From Citrobacter sp. FP75 (GTDB lineage Bacteria > Pseudomonadota > Gammaproteobacteria > Enterobacterales > Enterobacteriaceae): a stretch of 35,433 nucleotides of DNA. Each line of letters begins with the position of its first letter. The stretch's first letter is position 1. The translations under genes were made by a program, and so were the position numbers. The notes under the pieces were generated by a model, which was not told where the DNA came from, made no database searches, and saw only the letters and a list, made by a program, of their open reading frames with translations. The stretch spans positions 1-35,433 of the forward strand of contig NZ_JAFDOE010000015.1 in NCBI RefSeq assembly GCF_018342065.1, in the 5' to 3' direction. Shown here one piece after another: positions 26,028-34,713 of the stretch.

Positions 26028-27408
26028 TTACTTGACTGGCAAGTTTCCTGCTCTGATGGTCAATGCCTCGATGCTGTCTATATTGTTCTGAAACCGTTCC
26101 AGTTCTGCCTTTTCAATACCGGCCCAAAGCTTTAAGTGTCGCTGATAAAGGGACCACTTGAGTGAGTGAAAACCATTCCAGGCCAACCCCATCCAAGAGG
26201 CGTAATTCGCATTGAGAATATTGCCGGTGATATACATTTTACCTGCGTTAACAGCACTGGAAGTTCCATAACCCAGGGCAAGCATCATCCGGAAGCGTGG
26301 ATTTAGCCGCAACGGCATGGTATCCAGTAAGGTCTCCCCAAAAGCTCCTTTTCCCAGCGATACCTGTTTCACCACATAGAAAACCCGCATCAAAACTTCC
26401 ATTATGGTCATCGGAATACTTGTCACGATAAACTGACGAAAGTCATATCCGTTGACATACATGTACTCTATTTGTTTGCCGAAGTTAGAACTCCCCACAG
26501 GGATCCCCTCAAGCATACGAAGTAGCCCCATAAAAGGAGCCGGTAAACCCATGCCACGGTTTCCTTTTGCTGAGGGGGCATTAACATCCGATGCCAGGTG
26601 TCCAAACATTCTGGCGATGAGCCTGAAAATATTGGTTTCGTCAGTAACGCCTTTACTGGAAGGATAAACCACGATCTGTCCATTCTGAACCACCGTACAG
26701 GTCCCGTTCAGCATATCCTTTATACCGAAAATAATGCCCAGTATGGGATCGTGTGACAAAGCTCTTAAGCGGTGATTTGTGGGAGACAAAACGCCACCGG
26801 CCGCACCCACTAAATCGCTACTGATCGAACTGTCTGGTGCCCCTATAGGGAACAAATCTGAGAGTTTTGTACTCAGGTCCTCCGGCAAAATGGCATTGAA
26901 GGCTTTCTGCACCTGTTTATTGAAAATACCATCCACTTCTGCCGTAAAGCTCACCGTAGGTTTTGGCGGGGCTCTGACGCAAAGTAAATCCAGCATGGAT
27001 GCTATGAGCCCGCATCCGCAGGCAATAGCATAATCCCAGGCGTCGAGTGCGTAGCGATCATTAAATTCTTTAATATGATTCTGGATCCGGGCATCTACAA
27101 CAGCCAGGTCATCCGTGGAGAGTATTGTGGCCAGTCCAATATCACCGCATACACGCTGGTTAGCCTCGCTATATATAGTCTTGAGACCAGTAGAATGCAT
27201 GGCAGTATCTGAAGGGGTCATTTCTCGCAGATGATGTTCTTTAAGCGCCAGATGCTCCGCTTCATCAAGTTCAGTGCCGCTGATTAGCCCGGTCAACTGT
27301 GCCTTAAGGCTCTCTATATCACTGTTAATTGTCTCGTGAGCGTTCGCGATATCCTGACCACGGAGCTGAATATAACGGATGGCCCTGAACTCATCATCAT
27401 AAGGAGAC
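26028..27408 (-). pseudogene. Large unknown protein gene, 5' end removed by IS3-family element
   Basis: The frame is open from the stop at 26028 back to the IS border, so the coding part extends beyond the TTG at 27296: it reads SPYDDEFRAIRYIQLRG and then an acidic helical stretch before LTGLISGTELDEAEH. About 459 residues remain and the true start is lost. Visible features are a hydrophobic Cys/Gly stretch (YAIACGCGLIASMLDLLC), a central FGIKDMLNGT region and a C-terminal hydrophobic segment with FRMMLALGYGTSSAVNAGKMYITGN in two short pieces, then a charged helix. I do not recognise the family. It may belong to an island of phage-defence or mobility functions. It is leftward, like hipBA, from which it is separated by about 400 bp. 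Confidence 0.65.
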
Positions 27409-27461
27409 TGAACCGTACCGGGTTTCTTGGAGACTAAACTCTCAGTGAAAGGAGACCCAAA

Positions 27462-27815
27462 ATGAAATCACAATCCGCCAAACGCTATCCCCCTGAACTG
27501 CGTGAGCGCGCTGTCAGAATGTTGTTGGAACACCGTGATGAGTATGACTCTGAGCCGGATGCCATTCGTGCCATATCGTCAAAAATCGGGTGCCATTACG
27601 ACACCCTACGAGCCTGGTTGCGTCAGCATAAAAATGATGTCCGTGGTGGTGTCAGCCCCGTCAGCACTGATGATGGTGGACTGAGCACCAATGAGCGCCA
27701 GCGTTTAAAAGAACTGGAGCGTGAAAATCGGGAGCTACGCCGCAGCAATGATATATTGCGCCAGGCCTCAGCTTATTTTGCTCAGGCGGAGCTCGACCGC
27801 CACTGGAAAAAATAA
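27462..27815 (+). CDS. IS3-family transposase OrfA
   Basis: This 117-residue protein has an N-terminal helix-turn-helix (YPPELRERAVRMLLEH, then IGCHYDTLRAWLRQH) and a leucine-zipper-like LKELERENRELRRSNDILRQ segment typical of IS629/IS51-group OrfA. Its TAA overlaps the OrfB ATG (TAATG). An A6 run at 27807-27812 just before the stop could allow the -1 frameshift that makes the OrfAB transposase. Confidence 0.93.
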   Translation: MKSQSAKRYPPELRERAVRMLLEHRDEYDSEPDAIRAISSKIGCHYDTLRAWLRQHKNDVRGGVSPVSTDDGGLSTNERQRLKELERENRELRRSNDILRQASAYFAQAELDRHWKK

Positions 27816-28702
27816 TGCCACTTATGCAGCGTCTGAGTGGTACACACGGGGTCGGGCCGGTATGTCGCGAACTGGATATTGCCCCGTCGACATATTACTG
27901 GCATCAGCAACGCCAGCTACATCCTGAGAAATGTAGCCAACGAGAAAAGTGCGATGCTCAAATCATCCAGGAGATAAAACGCGTTTACGGAGAAAATTAC
28001 AGTGTCTATGGGGCACGAAAAGTCTGGCGTCAGTTGCTCCGCGAGGGCTTTAGCGTCGCCCGGTGTACTGTTGAACGCCTGATGAAAATAATAGGTCTTC
28101 GGGGCGTACTCCGTGGCAAAGTCATCAAGACCACGATCGGTCGTAAAACAGCGGCAGCAGCGGATCTGGTAAACCGCCAGTTTGTGGCAGAACGTCCCAA
28201 TCAGCTTTGGTGTGCAGATTTTACGTACGTTAGCACCTGGCATGGCTTCGCCTATGTGGCGTTCATCATCGATGTGTTCGCAGGCACGATCGTTGGCTGG
28301 CGGGTCTCATCGTCGATGGAAGCAAGGTTCGTGCTGGATGCTCTGGAACAAGCTCTGTGGGCACGTCGCCCCTCAGGTACAATCCATCACTCGGACAAGG
28401 GCTCCCAATACGTGTCACTGGCGTACACCCAGCGGCTGCAGGAGGCGGAGCTGTTGGCGTCGACAGGCAGTACAGGCGACTCTTACGATAATGCCCTGGC
28501 CGAGAGTATCAATGGCCTTTACAAAGCGGAAGTGATCCACCGTAAAAGCTGGAAAAACCACACGGAAGTGGAGCTTGCGACACTGGCGTGGGTGGACTGG
28601 TTCAACAATCGAAGGTTACTGGAACGGCTAGGACACATACCGCCGGTAGAAGCCGAAAAAGCTTATTATGCTACCAGTACAAATAATGATCTGGCAGCCT
28701 GA
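27815..28702 (+). CDS. IS3-family transposase OrfB
   Basis: This 295-residue protein has an HTH_21 region and an rve DDE domain: Asp in LWCADFTYV, Asp in HHSDKGSQY, and Glu in DNALAESINGLYKAE. It is very like IS629 OrfB throughout. In the family it is used mainly as the C-terminal part of the frameshifted OrfAB fusion. Intact. Confidence 0.93.
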   Translation: MPLMQRLSGTHGVGPVCRELDIAPSTYYWHQQRQLHPEKCSQREKCDAQIIQEIKRVYGENYSVYGARKVWRQLLREGFSVARCTVERLMKIIGLRGVLRGKVIKTTIGRKTAAAADLVNRQFVAERPNQLWCADFTYVSTWHGFAYVAFIIDVFAGTIVGWRVSSSMEARFVLDALEQALWARRPSGTIHHSDKGSQYVSLAYTQRLQEAELLASTGSTGDSYDNALAESINGLYKAEVIHRKSWKNHTEVELATLAWVDWFNNRRLLERLGHIPPVEAEKAYYATSTNNDLAA

Positions 28703-28744
28703 GCTTCCGGACTAAACACTCTCCAAAAAAACCGGGGCGGTTCA

Positions 28745-28821
28745 GTTTCATGGCTTCTTCTCCTGTCAACGCAAAGCAGAAGTGTCACCATCGGTGCGAA
28801 ACAGAGATGTCATGCTTTGGT
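28745..28821 (-). pseudogene. Leader and first codons of a hok (hokD/relF-type) gene, cut by the IS
   Basis: On the minus strand, right after the relE stop, the sequence matches from memory the E. coli relE-relF spacer: a segment ending with the ribosome-binding site GACAGGAGAAG, then ATG AAA at 28751-28746. The next base is followed directly by the IS3-family end, which supplies TGA. The small membrane toxin is therefore reduced to two or three codons. Confidence 0.6.
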
Positions 28822-29109
28822 TCAGAGAATGCGTTTGACCGCCTCGCTATATACTTCCGAGCGTTCTCTTTTCCCAACAGAAATCACGAAAACGACAACT
28901 TTCTCGTCTATAACCTGGTATACAAGGCGATAGCCTGAAGACCGGAGCTTAATCTTGTAACAATCAGGCATACCACGGAGCTTGTTTGCTTCAATCCGGG
29001 GTGACTCAAGTACTTCAACCAGCTTCTTTTTCAACTGTTCACGTACCGTCGAGCCCAGCTTTCGCCATTCCTTTAGTGCCCGCTCGTCAAAATCCAGAAA
29101 ATACGCCAT
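28822..29109 (-). CDS. relE: mRNA-interferase toxin RelE
   Basis: The 95-residue protein appears identical, from memory, to E. coli K-12 RelE (MAYFLDFDERALKEWRKLG ... SEVYSEAVKRIL). It cleaves mRNA in the ribosomal A site. Residues known to matter, K52, K54, R61, R81 and Y87, lie in YKIKLRSSGYR and GKRERSEVY. Its ATG overlaps the relB stop by one base, so the two are coupled. Confidence 0.97.
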   Translation of the reverse strand: MAYFLDFDERALKEWRKLGSTVREQLKKKLVEVLESPRIEANKLRGMPDCYKIKLRSSGYRLVYQVIDEKVVVFVISVGKRERSEVYSEAVKRIL

Positions 29110-29348
29110 CAGAGTTCATCCAGCGTCACACGTACTGGCTTAGGATTACGAAGTCGTTCTTTCACTATCTCCACAAGTTCAGCATCTTCATCACTCAGGA
29201 GTGTCTGTTTGAACGGCAAGCGTTCATTGTCAGCGATATACTCGAGCATGAGACGAAGCGCTTCAGAAGGAGTTACGCCCATTTTTTCAAGCGCGGCGTA
29301 AGAACGCGCTTTAAGTTCATCGTCAATACGTAGGTTAATGCTACCCAT
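29109..29348 (-). CDS. relB: Antitoxin RelB
   Basis: This 79-residue ribbon-helix-helix protein (MGSINLRIDDELKARSYAAL ... PVRVTLDEL) matches E. coli K-12 RelB along its length as far as I can recall. The N-terminus binds the operator and the C-terminus wraps RelE. It is the first gene of the operon and lies directly downstream of the relO operator pair. Confidence 0.97.
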   Translation of the reverse strand: MGSINLRIDDELKARSYAALEKMGVTPSEALRLMLEYIADNERLPFKQTLLSDEDAELVEIVKERLRNPKPVRVTLDEL

Positions 29349-29360
29349 GTCTTACACCCC

Positions 29361-29384
29361 TTGTAATTACAAATGTCATTACAA
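29361..29384 (-). promoter_or_regulatory. relO operator pair
   Basis: The perfect 12-bp palindrome TTGTAATTACAA (29361-29372) is followed at once by ATGTCATTACAA (29373-29384), a one-sided copy. This is the sequence and arrangement at which E. coli RelB and RelB2E bind for conditional cooperativity. It starts 12 bp upstream of the relB ATG. Confidence 0.85.
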
Positions 29385-29610
29385 GTATCGCACTACAACA
29401 TGCTTAGGGCAAGTCACGAAGTAAGTCAGAAAGTAGTCGTAAGAACGGTGATCACTGTCCGCTTTGTGCCAGAAGCGGACTTTTTAAAAATATTGCGTGC
29501 CCAACAATTGGGCGCAGGTCACATCAAGTACCCTCAGAATTATAGAGAATACCTGAAATTTTTGTAGAGCGAGGTTTGTTACCCTGCCCGACCAGCGACA
29601 TGTGGTTAGT
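29385..29610. other. Gap between relO and the CDF gene
   Basis: About 225 bp hold no convincing gene; a 64-codon plus-strand frame over relO and this region lacks a ribosome-binding site and has no recognisable product. The relBE promoter lies at its left. The mobile boundary between relBE and the CDF gene must lie here, but I cannot fix it. Confidence 0.4.
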
Positions 29611-30534
29611 TTAGTGATCAGAAATGTCGAGCGTTTGGTCGTTCATTGACGCGGGATCTTCCAACGGTTCCACATGAGTGGTGATATGGATAAAAGGCAG
29701 TGCGGTGCGGATATCATTCTCTATACGCTCGGCCCAGTCGTGCCCATATTGAACAGTCCATCGCCCAGGAACTAGGATGTGCATTGTCATAAACGCCCGC
29801 CCGCCAGCCTGGCGTGTACGTAGTGCATGGAAATCAAGCCCCTGTTCACGATATCCTGCCAGCAGTGACTCGATTTTTTTGAGTTCTTCCGTGGGTAGCG
29901 ATACGTCCATCAGACCTGCAGCTGAACGACTCATAAGCTGATAACCAGTCCAAACGATGTTGGCTGCGACCAGCAATGCAACGATCGGATCGACCCAAAA
30001 CCAGCCGGTCAGATAAACCAGTCCGACACCAAAAATGACACCGACCGACGTCCAGACATCGGTCAGCAGGTGATGAGCATCTGCCTCAAGAGTGATAGAG
30101 TTGTGCTGCCTGCCAGCCCTTAACAAAATGCGAGCCGTCACAAAATTAAGGATTGATGCGACTGTTGAAACCAGTAATCCGAGACCAATCTCCTCAAGCG
30201 GCTGTGGAGTTAACATCCGCTCAACTGCGGTATAGGCGATACTGGCTGCCGCCAATAGGATCAGAAATCCTTCGAAAGCACTCGAGAAATATTCGGCTTT
30301 GCCGTGCCCATATGCATGGTTCTCATCGGCCGGAAGCGCAGCCAAGGTCAGCATCCAGAGCGCCATTAGGGCTCCTGCGAGGTTAACTACGGATTCGATG
30401 GCATCAGATAGCAGACCGACCGAACCGGTCATTTTCCACGCCACACCTTTGAGTCCGATAGTGGCAATAGCCGTGGCAATGGAAAGCCAAGCGTAGTGCG
30501 TCAGCGGACGAGGTAACCCTTTTGTTTTAGTCAT
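29611..30534 (-). CDS. Cation diffusion facilitator (CDF) metal exporter
   Basis: This 307-residue protein has about six membrane segments and a cytoplasmic C-terminal domain (about 215-300). Family markers include [17 protein letters not shown] (membrane segment II, with the metal-site Asp), [12 protein letters not shown], and [17 protein letters not shown] (segment V, with HHxxxD). CDF proteins exchange Zn2+, Fe2+, Cd2+, Co2+ or Ni2+ for protons; the site motif D-D / H-D is compatible with zinc or iron but does not fix the metal. AGGAAG lies seven bases upstream of the ATG. The nearest gene on this strand is a cytochrome b, about 200 bp upstream. Confidence 0.92.
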   Translation of the reverse strand: MTKTKGLPRPLTHYAWLSIATAIATIGLKGVAWKMTGSVGLLSDAIESVVNLAGALMALWMLTLAALPADENHAYGHGKAEYFSSAFEGFLILLAAASIAYTAVERMLTPQPLEEIGLGLLVSTVASILNFVTARILLRAGRQHNSITLEADAHHLLTDVWTSVGVIFGVGLVYLTGWFWVDPIVALLVAANIVWTGYQLMSRSAAGLMDVSLPTEELKKIESLLAGYREQGLDFHALRTRQAGGRAFMTMHILVPGRWTVQYGHDWAERIENDIRTALPFIHITTHVEPLEDPASMNDQTLDISDH

Positions 30535-30733
30535 TATTAACTTCCTAAAATAGGACGACTAACTCACATTTCTATCCATGATAGATAATTAAACAATCAT
30601 TTCGCCATGAATATTTTTTCGTTTTTATTAAATTTAATTAAAAAGTCTCTGCAAGTGCTGTTTCATCTTCTAGTAAACTAAATTTTATTTTTAGGGTTTT
30701 CTTCAACTTGAAGTAATATTATCTCACAACAGA
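30535..30733. other. AT-rich spacer between CDF and cytochrome b genes
   Basis: About 200 bp of strongly AT-rich sequence with no gene. It presumably contains the promoter of the CDF gene and the end of the cytochrome transcript. Confidence 0.4.
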
Positions 30734-31306
30734 TTAGTCACTTAGGTTAACTGAGCGGCTTTTATATTTTTCAATTAAAATATGCAAAACTCCCATTGCA
30801 CCATGTGCATAAAAATAGACCTCAATGAAAGTAGTAAAGAACTTATGCCAGTGGATTACTGTTTCAGCCAGATTTGACTGCATGGTATTCAACAAGAACC
30901 ATAGGCCACCTGAAAGTGCTACAATTAGCAATGCTAGAACTCCAAATCCTTGGATTGTACTGGCAATACCTCCCGAATGTGCATCGGGCAGTCGGAAACT
31001 AGTCAACGTTTTTATATCTTGCTTAATACCACTAAAGTCAAGCCCTACCCATGAAAAATAATAAGTAAAACCTCTTTGAGTAAGCATCCAACTTAACATA
31101 ATAAAACCACAAATAATCAGTCCTAACCCTGAAATAATGTGCATCCAGGTTATAACTCCTTCAAGACTATGTTCACCAATTGCTTCGGTCTCTGTCAGAT
31201 TAGAGTTAATAATTTGTGATAATATTAGAAATGCCACAATGATGTGAAGAATACGAAAAAAAGGAGCGTAATCATGGGGTAATAGATTCCAGAGTCGCAA
31301 TTTCAT
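30734..31306 (-). CDS. Cytochrome b561/hydrogenase-type membrane protein
   Basis: The start at ATG 31306 has AAGGA eight bases upstream; the frame is open to 31345. The product is 190 residues with four membrane segments and histidines in helices at the haem positions expected for this family (RILHIIVAF in segment 1, TWMHIISGLG in segment 2, VIHWHKFFTTF and YFYAHGAMGVLHILIEKY in segments 3 and 4). It resembles the b-haem subunit used by Ni-Fe hydrogenases and small diheme electron carriers, but no catalytic partner gene is adjacent. GC content is very low compared with neighbours, indicating a separate origin. Confidence 0.82.
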   Translation of the reverse strand: MKLRLWNLLPHDYAPFFRILHIIVAFLILSQIINSNLTETEAIGEHSLEGVITWMHIISGLGLIICGFIMLSWMLTQRGFTYYFSWVGLDFSGIKQDIKTLTSFRLPDAHSGGIASTIQGFGVLALLIVALSGGLWFLLNTMQSNLAETVIHWHKFFTTFIEVYFYAHGAMGVLHILIEKYKSRSVNLSD

Positions 31307-31781
31307 TAATGAGTCCTTAGTAAATTTATCGATGATCTTAATCATACAAAAGAATTATTAGGATAACCTTAATTCTTAAAATTGCAGCAGGCATTAGTTC
31401 ACCTCTGATATGGCCACTTGCGAAATGGGAATGGTAACTGTTATTACTATGTGTTTACTTGCTGTTCTTGTTACGCAGCCCCTTAAACACATTACTTTCA
31501 AATATGATTTCCTGCTGGGTTTAAATATGTGTCTTTCTATAGTGCGGCAACCTATTTTTACACCAACTCATGAATTAAATAAGAATCATAAATTAAATGA
31601 GAGGTTTAATTCTCTTGCTTAACGCGATGATATTAAATGGAAATTTTAATTTTTGTAATTTATTAAACAGTTAGAATGAGACATGGTAAATACGATCTTC
31701 CTTTAGATAATTCTGATAGCACTTTTTCTACTGGGCAGTCTGCAATGTCCGCTTCACGCCCTGAGACATTCGACAAGCTTT
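31307..31781. other. AT-rich region without a supported gene
   Basis: Roughly 475 bp. Two small plus-strand frames (31410-31622, 70 codons; 31676-31876, 66 codons, the latter running into the antisense IS110 gene) lack good ribosome-binding sites and recognisable motifs. The left end of the first IS110 element should lie between about 31680 and 31780 but has no inverted repeat that would mark it. Confidence 0.45.
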
Positions 31782-33020
31782 TTATGGCTTCAGTAAGGGC
31801 GAGTGGCGCGCTTCGAGAGCCAGCAAATATTTTGCTTCATCGTACTGGGTTCTGGCCTTCCAGCAGCGGTAAATGATCCTTATCCATTTGAACGCCAGTG
31901 CCCGGATCGCAGACTGATGAGATTTGCCCTTCTCTCTGAGGCCCTGATAATACAGTCTGGCCCAGTATGATGAATTAACCGTCTTGGCAGCCCATTCAAC
32001 AAAGGTTTGCCTGACGAACTTGGCACACTGCCATCGCCAGTGAACCCAGGATTTCTGGCCACTTCGTTCTGTCACCGGTGCAATACCTGCGTAGTTTTGA
32101 ATTTCTTCAGCGCTGTTAAACCGGTCACGGTTATCACCAAGTGCAGCAAGCATTCGTGGGCCCATACACGGCCCCATGCCCGGAAGTGATTTGAACAGCT
32201 CCGCATCTGGCAATGTGTCAAACAACGCTTCGATTCGTTCGTCATAGGTTTTGATGATTTCACTCACGACTTTAATTTGTGTCGCCAGTGCTGTTGCCAT
32301 CAAAGCATTAGCCTCTATAACGCTCGGGTCTGTAGTCAATGGGATCGCGTTATCAATACTCGCAACACGTTGCTCGGTAAGAGCCATTGCGCGGCCACCT
32401 TTGGCATTCAGAAAGTTGCGGATCGTGTCGCGCCTCGCTCGTTTCAGTTGTTGCAGACTGGGCCACCGGATAATCAGCTCACACAATAGTAAGCTACCCC
32501 GATGTGAGAACCACTCCAGTGGCTGAGGATAATACTGTTTAAGTGTGTTGATTATCCGGTTCACAAAACGGCGTTTATCTTCAACCAGCTGACGGCGCTG
32601 CTCAACCAGTTGCTGGAGTAACCGGATATCCGCATTGTCGGGTTCAATGGCTTTTATCTTTTGGGGATAACGCAGCATTAACTCTAATGCCAGCTCGGCA
32701 TCCTGCGGGTCATCTTTAGCGCCGCTGGGCGAGAAGGCCTGCCGGTAACGAGCCAGGGACAAAGCGTGGACGGGGAAAACGGTGATAAATGGATATTTCT
32801 GAAGAGCATACACCACGGGACCTTTCTTCAGCTCAACGGCGATAGCGATCCTGCCTTTTACCTTCTGGTGTAACTCGGTAAGCCAGACATCAAGTGCTTC
32901 CGGCGTATGTTCAATCACATGGAATGTGCGTTCACCGTTTTTAAACTGAACACAGACATCGTGCTTTTTATCTGCCCAGTCCAGACCAACGTGCGCAGCA
33001 AATTGATTAGTCGCAGTCAT
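31782..33020 (-). CDS. IS110-family transposase (first)
   Basis: ATG 33020 follows GGAG and gives 412 residues; the frame is open to 33059. The N-terminal RuvC-like DEDD domain shows HVGLDWADKKHDV, AIAVELKKGPVVYAL and SGAKDDPQDAELALEL. The C-terminal Transposase_20 domain shows FKSLPGMGPCMGPRMLAALG and the Ser-containing YAGIAPVTERSGQK. By family knowledge the DEDD domain and this serine form a composite active site guided by a bridge RNA. Intact. It is unrelated in detail to the second IS110 element to its right. Confidence 0.93.
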   Translation of the reverse strand: MTATNQFAAHVGLDWADKKHDVCVQFKNGERTFHVIEHTPEALDVWLTELHQKVKGRIAIAVELKKGPVVYALQKYPFITVFPVHALSLARYRQAFSPSGAKDDPQDAELALELMLRYPQKIKAIEPDNADIRLLQQLVEQRRQLVEDKRRFVNRIINTLKQYYPQPLEWFSHRGSLLLCELIIRWPSLQQLKRARRDTIRNFLNAKGGRAMALTEQRVASIDNAIPLTTDPSVIEANALMATALATQIKVVSEIIKTYDERIEALFDTLPDAELFKSLPGMGPCMGPRMLAALGDNRDRFNSAEEIQNYAGIAPVTERSGQKSWVHWRWQCAKFVRQTFVEWAAKTVNSSYWARLYYQGLREKGKSHQSAIRALAFKWIRIIYRCWKARTQYDEAKYLLALEARHSPLLKP

Positions 33021-33399
33021 CACCAACTCCTTTTTATCGGGGATTGGTATGCATTCCACGCTCTTCGAAAGAAATATAGCCAGCAGTTTATCTGCATGCC
33101 CTGAGTATTCGTTAGCGAACGTGGAGCACCCACTGGCTCGAAAGAAAAGCGGCGATCATCACGTGATTCTCGCTCAATATTCGTAACCAGTAAGCGCATA
33201 CCCTGAATCACTTAAAGTGTAATTCTCAGGGTGCGAATGACTATATCTCGCTCAAAGCTGCCTGTCAAAGTGGTCAAGCTCTACCACAGCTCAGAGGTAC
33301 AAAAAATCACCTTAACGAATGGAAGGGACTTCCCCTGGATATGCGCCTGATTAACTCTTGTGCAATCATGGGGTAAACATAGCCCCGGAGGGATTCGTT
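33021..33399. other. Non-coding junction between two IS110 elements, structured
   Basis: About 380 bp without a gene separate the divergent IS110 transposases. Several inverted repeats are visible: CCCTGA (33201-33206) with TCAGGG (33226-33231) enclosing CACT-TAA-AGTG; TTCG-TTAG-CGAA (33108-33119); GGAAG-GGA-CTTCC (33321-33333); and GGGG-9 nt-CCCC (33370-33386). In IS110-group elements the bridge RNA is encoded in the non-coding end upstream of the transposase, so the left part of this region could encode one for the first transposase. The border between the two elements cannot be placed. Confidence 0.45.
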
Positions 33400-34422
33400 A
33401 TGACCATCACGACTGTCGGTATCGATCTTGCTAAAAATGTGTTCGCTGTTCACTGCGTTGACCAACACGGTAAAACTGTTCTGGTTAAACCCAAAGTATC
33501 GCGTGCTGCCCTTCCTGAGCTGATTGCCAGTTTACCTCCCTGTGTTATCGGGATGGAGGCATGCTCCGGGGCTCACTACTGGGCAAGGTTGTTTCGGCAA
33601 TATGGTCATGAACCACGGCTGATGGCTGCTAAATTTGTATCTCCTTACCGCATGGCCGGTAAATCAGGCAAAAATGATGCAGCTGATGCTCAGGCTATCT
33701 GTGAAGCAGTTCGTCGCCCGCATATGCGGTTTGTACCAGTGAAGGATGAGAGCCAGCAGGCGATGCAATGCCTACACCGTATCAGACAGGGTTTTATCGA
33801 AGAGAAAACAGCAACATATAACCGATTGAGAGGTTTGATATCGGAATTCGGTGTCATCGCCCCACAAAGTACAGATGCCCTGCGTCACATGGTTTCTGAG
33901 CAGAAGAGTTCTTTGCCACTTCAGGTTCAACAATGTGTTAATGACCTGCTGGAACACATTGATCGTATTGAAGATAATATTACTGAATATGACCGGATTT
34001 TGTCCCGCATGGCAAAAACAGATCACCGCAGCCAGCGATTGATGGAACTGAAAGGGATTGGTCCCACAACGGCCTGTGCGCTGGTCGCCAGTATCGGTAA
34101 TGCACACGATTTTAAAAATGGGCGACAACTGGCAGCCTGGCTGGGACTAACGCCATCGCAGTACAGCAGTGGTGGGAAATCAAAGCTTGGCAGGATAACT
34201 AAAGCTGGCGATTCGTATCTGCGAACGCTACTGGTTCAGGGGGCTCGTTCGGTTCTGATTGGTGCCGAGAAAAGGACTGATTTATTCAGTCGTTGGGTCT
34301 GTTCACTGGTCGATCGCAGAGGATACTGGCGTGCCGTTGTAGCCATCGCCGCCAAAAACGCAAGGCTGTGCTGGGCATCATTGCATTACGGTGATGATTT
34401 CAGGCTGTACTCAGCCAGCTAA
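33400..34422 (+). CDS. IS110-family transposase (second)
   Basis: ATG 33400 follows GGAGGG; product 340 residues. The DEDD domain shows TVGIDLAKNVFAVH, IGMEACSGAHYWAR and GKNDAADAQAICEAV. The C-terminal Transposase_20 domain shows LMELKGIGPTTACALVASIG and WLGLTPSQYSSGGKSKLGRI, with the nucleophile serine in QYSSGGK. Length and the LAKNVF motif suggest the IS1111-type branch of the family. Intact. No terminal inverted repeats are apparent, as expected for this family. Confidence 0.93.
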   Translation: MTITTVGIDLAKNVFAVHCVDQHGKTVLVKPKVSRAALPELIASLPPCVIGMEACSGAHYWARLFRQYGHEPRLMAAKFVSPYRMAGKSGKNDAADAQAICEAVRRPHMRFVPVKDESQQAMQCLHRIRQGFIEEKTATYNRLRGLISEFGVIAPQSTDALRHMVSEQKSSLPLQVQQCVNDLLEHIDRIEDNITEYDRILSRMAKTDHRSQRLMELKGIGPTTACALVASIGNAHDFKNGRQLAAWLGLTPSQYSSGGKSKLGRITKAGDSYLRTLLVQGARSVLIGAEKRTDLFSRWVCSLVDRRGYWRAVVAIAAKNARLCWASLHYGDDFRLYSAS

Positions 34423-34675
34423 AGCACGAAACAAAATAACCATCTGACCTGCAATTCGTTGATGATAAAGGGTTAGACCCCGTGAGGCCTATCTGGCTAT
34501 TGTACAGGATATACGTATCCGCTTAACGAACAAGAACCTCACGCGCGTCTTTCATCAGGGTCCGAATCGATGACGATTCATCATGGCCGTTTATAGTACC
34601 GCAGTCTCTCCCCTTTATTTTTACTGAAGAGCAGACAGAAACCATAAACACCGGCGTTGACACGCCGGGGAAGCC
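34423..34675. other. Region after the second IS110, with hairpin
   Basis: About 250 bp with no gene. CCGGCGT-TGAC-ACGCCGG (34651-34668) is a perfect 7-bp stem just inside the Tn3-type terminal repeat. Elements of the IS1111 branch keep their bridge RNA downstream of the transposase, so part of this stretch could encode it. The rest may be the terminal part of the Tn3-family element. Confidence 0.45.
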
Positions 34676-34713
34676 CTTATAGTACAATAATTTTCGATAT
34701 CCAAACTGACCCC
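34676..34713 (-). repeat. Second Tn3-type 38-bp terminal repeat
   Basis: Read inward on the minus strand from 34713 the sequence begins GGGGTCAGTTTGG and ends TACTATAAG after exactly 38 bp, the length and end bases (GGGG...TAAG) of Tn3-family terminal repeats. The GGGG end faces right, where a resolvase reading frame starts abruptly, as expected for an insertion. It shares about 25 of 38 bases with the repeat at 10021, so the two are not ends of one element. Confidence 0.6.

Larger units (their letters stand above)
27409..28744 (+). mobile_element. IS3-family (IS51 group, IS629-like) insertion sequence, about 1336 bp
   Basis: The ends read TGAACCGTACCGGGTTTCTT on the left and, inward from the right, TGAACCGCCCCGGTTTTTTT, so terminal repeats of about 25 bp match at about 20 positions. 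The flanking bases (GAC left, GTT right) are not a direct repeat, and the two sides belong to unrelated genes. Both transposase frames are intact. Confidence 0.88.

Noticed and set aside
28768..28820. Two similar CGCAAAGCAGAAGTGTCA-type units that looked like an IS21-family end
   Set aside because: On the minus strand this is the natural E. coli relE-to-hokD/relF leader with its ribosome-binding site, so no extra element is needed.
29373..29567. 64-codon plus-strand ORF downstream of relO
   Set aside because: It starts inside the operator and has no Shine-Dalgarno or family features.
31410..31876. Two small plus-strand ORFs (70 and 66 codons) left of the first IS110
   Set aside because: No ribosome-binding sites, no recognisable motif, AT-rich context, and one runs through antisense transposase sequence.
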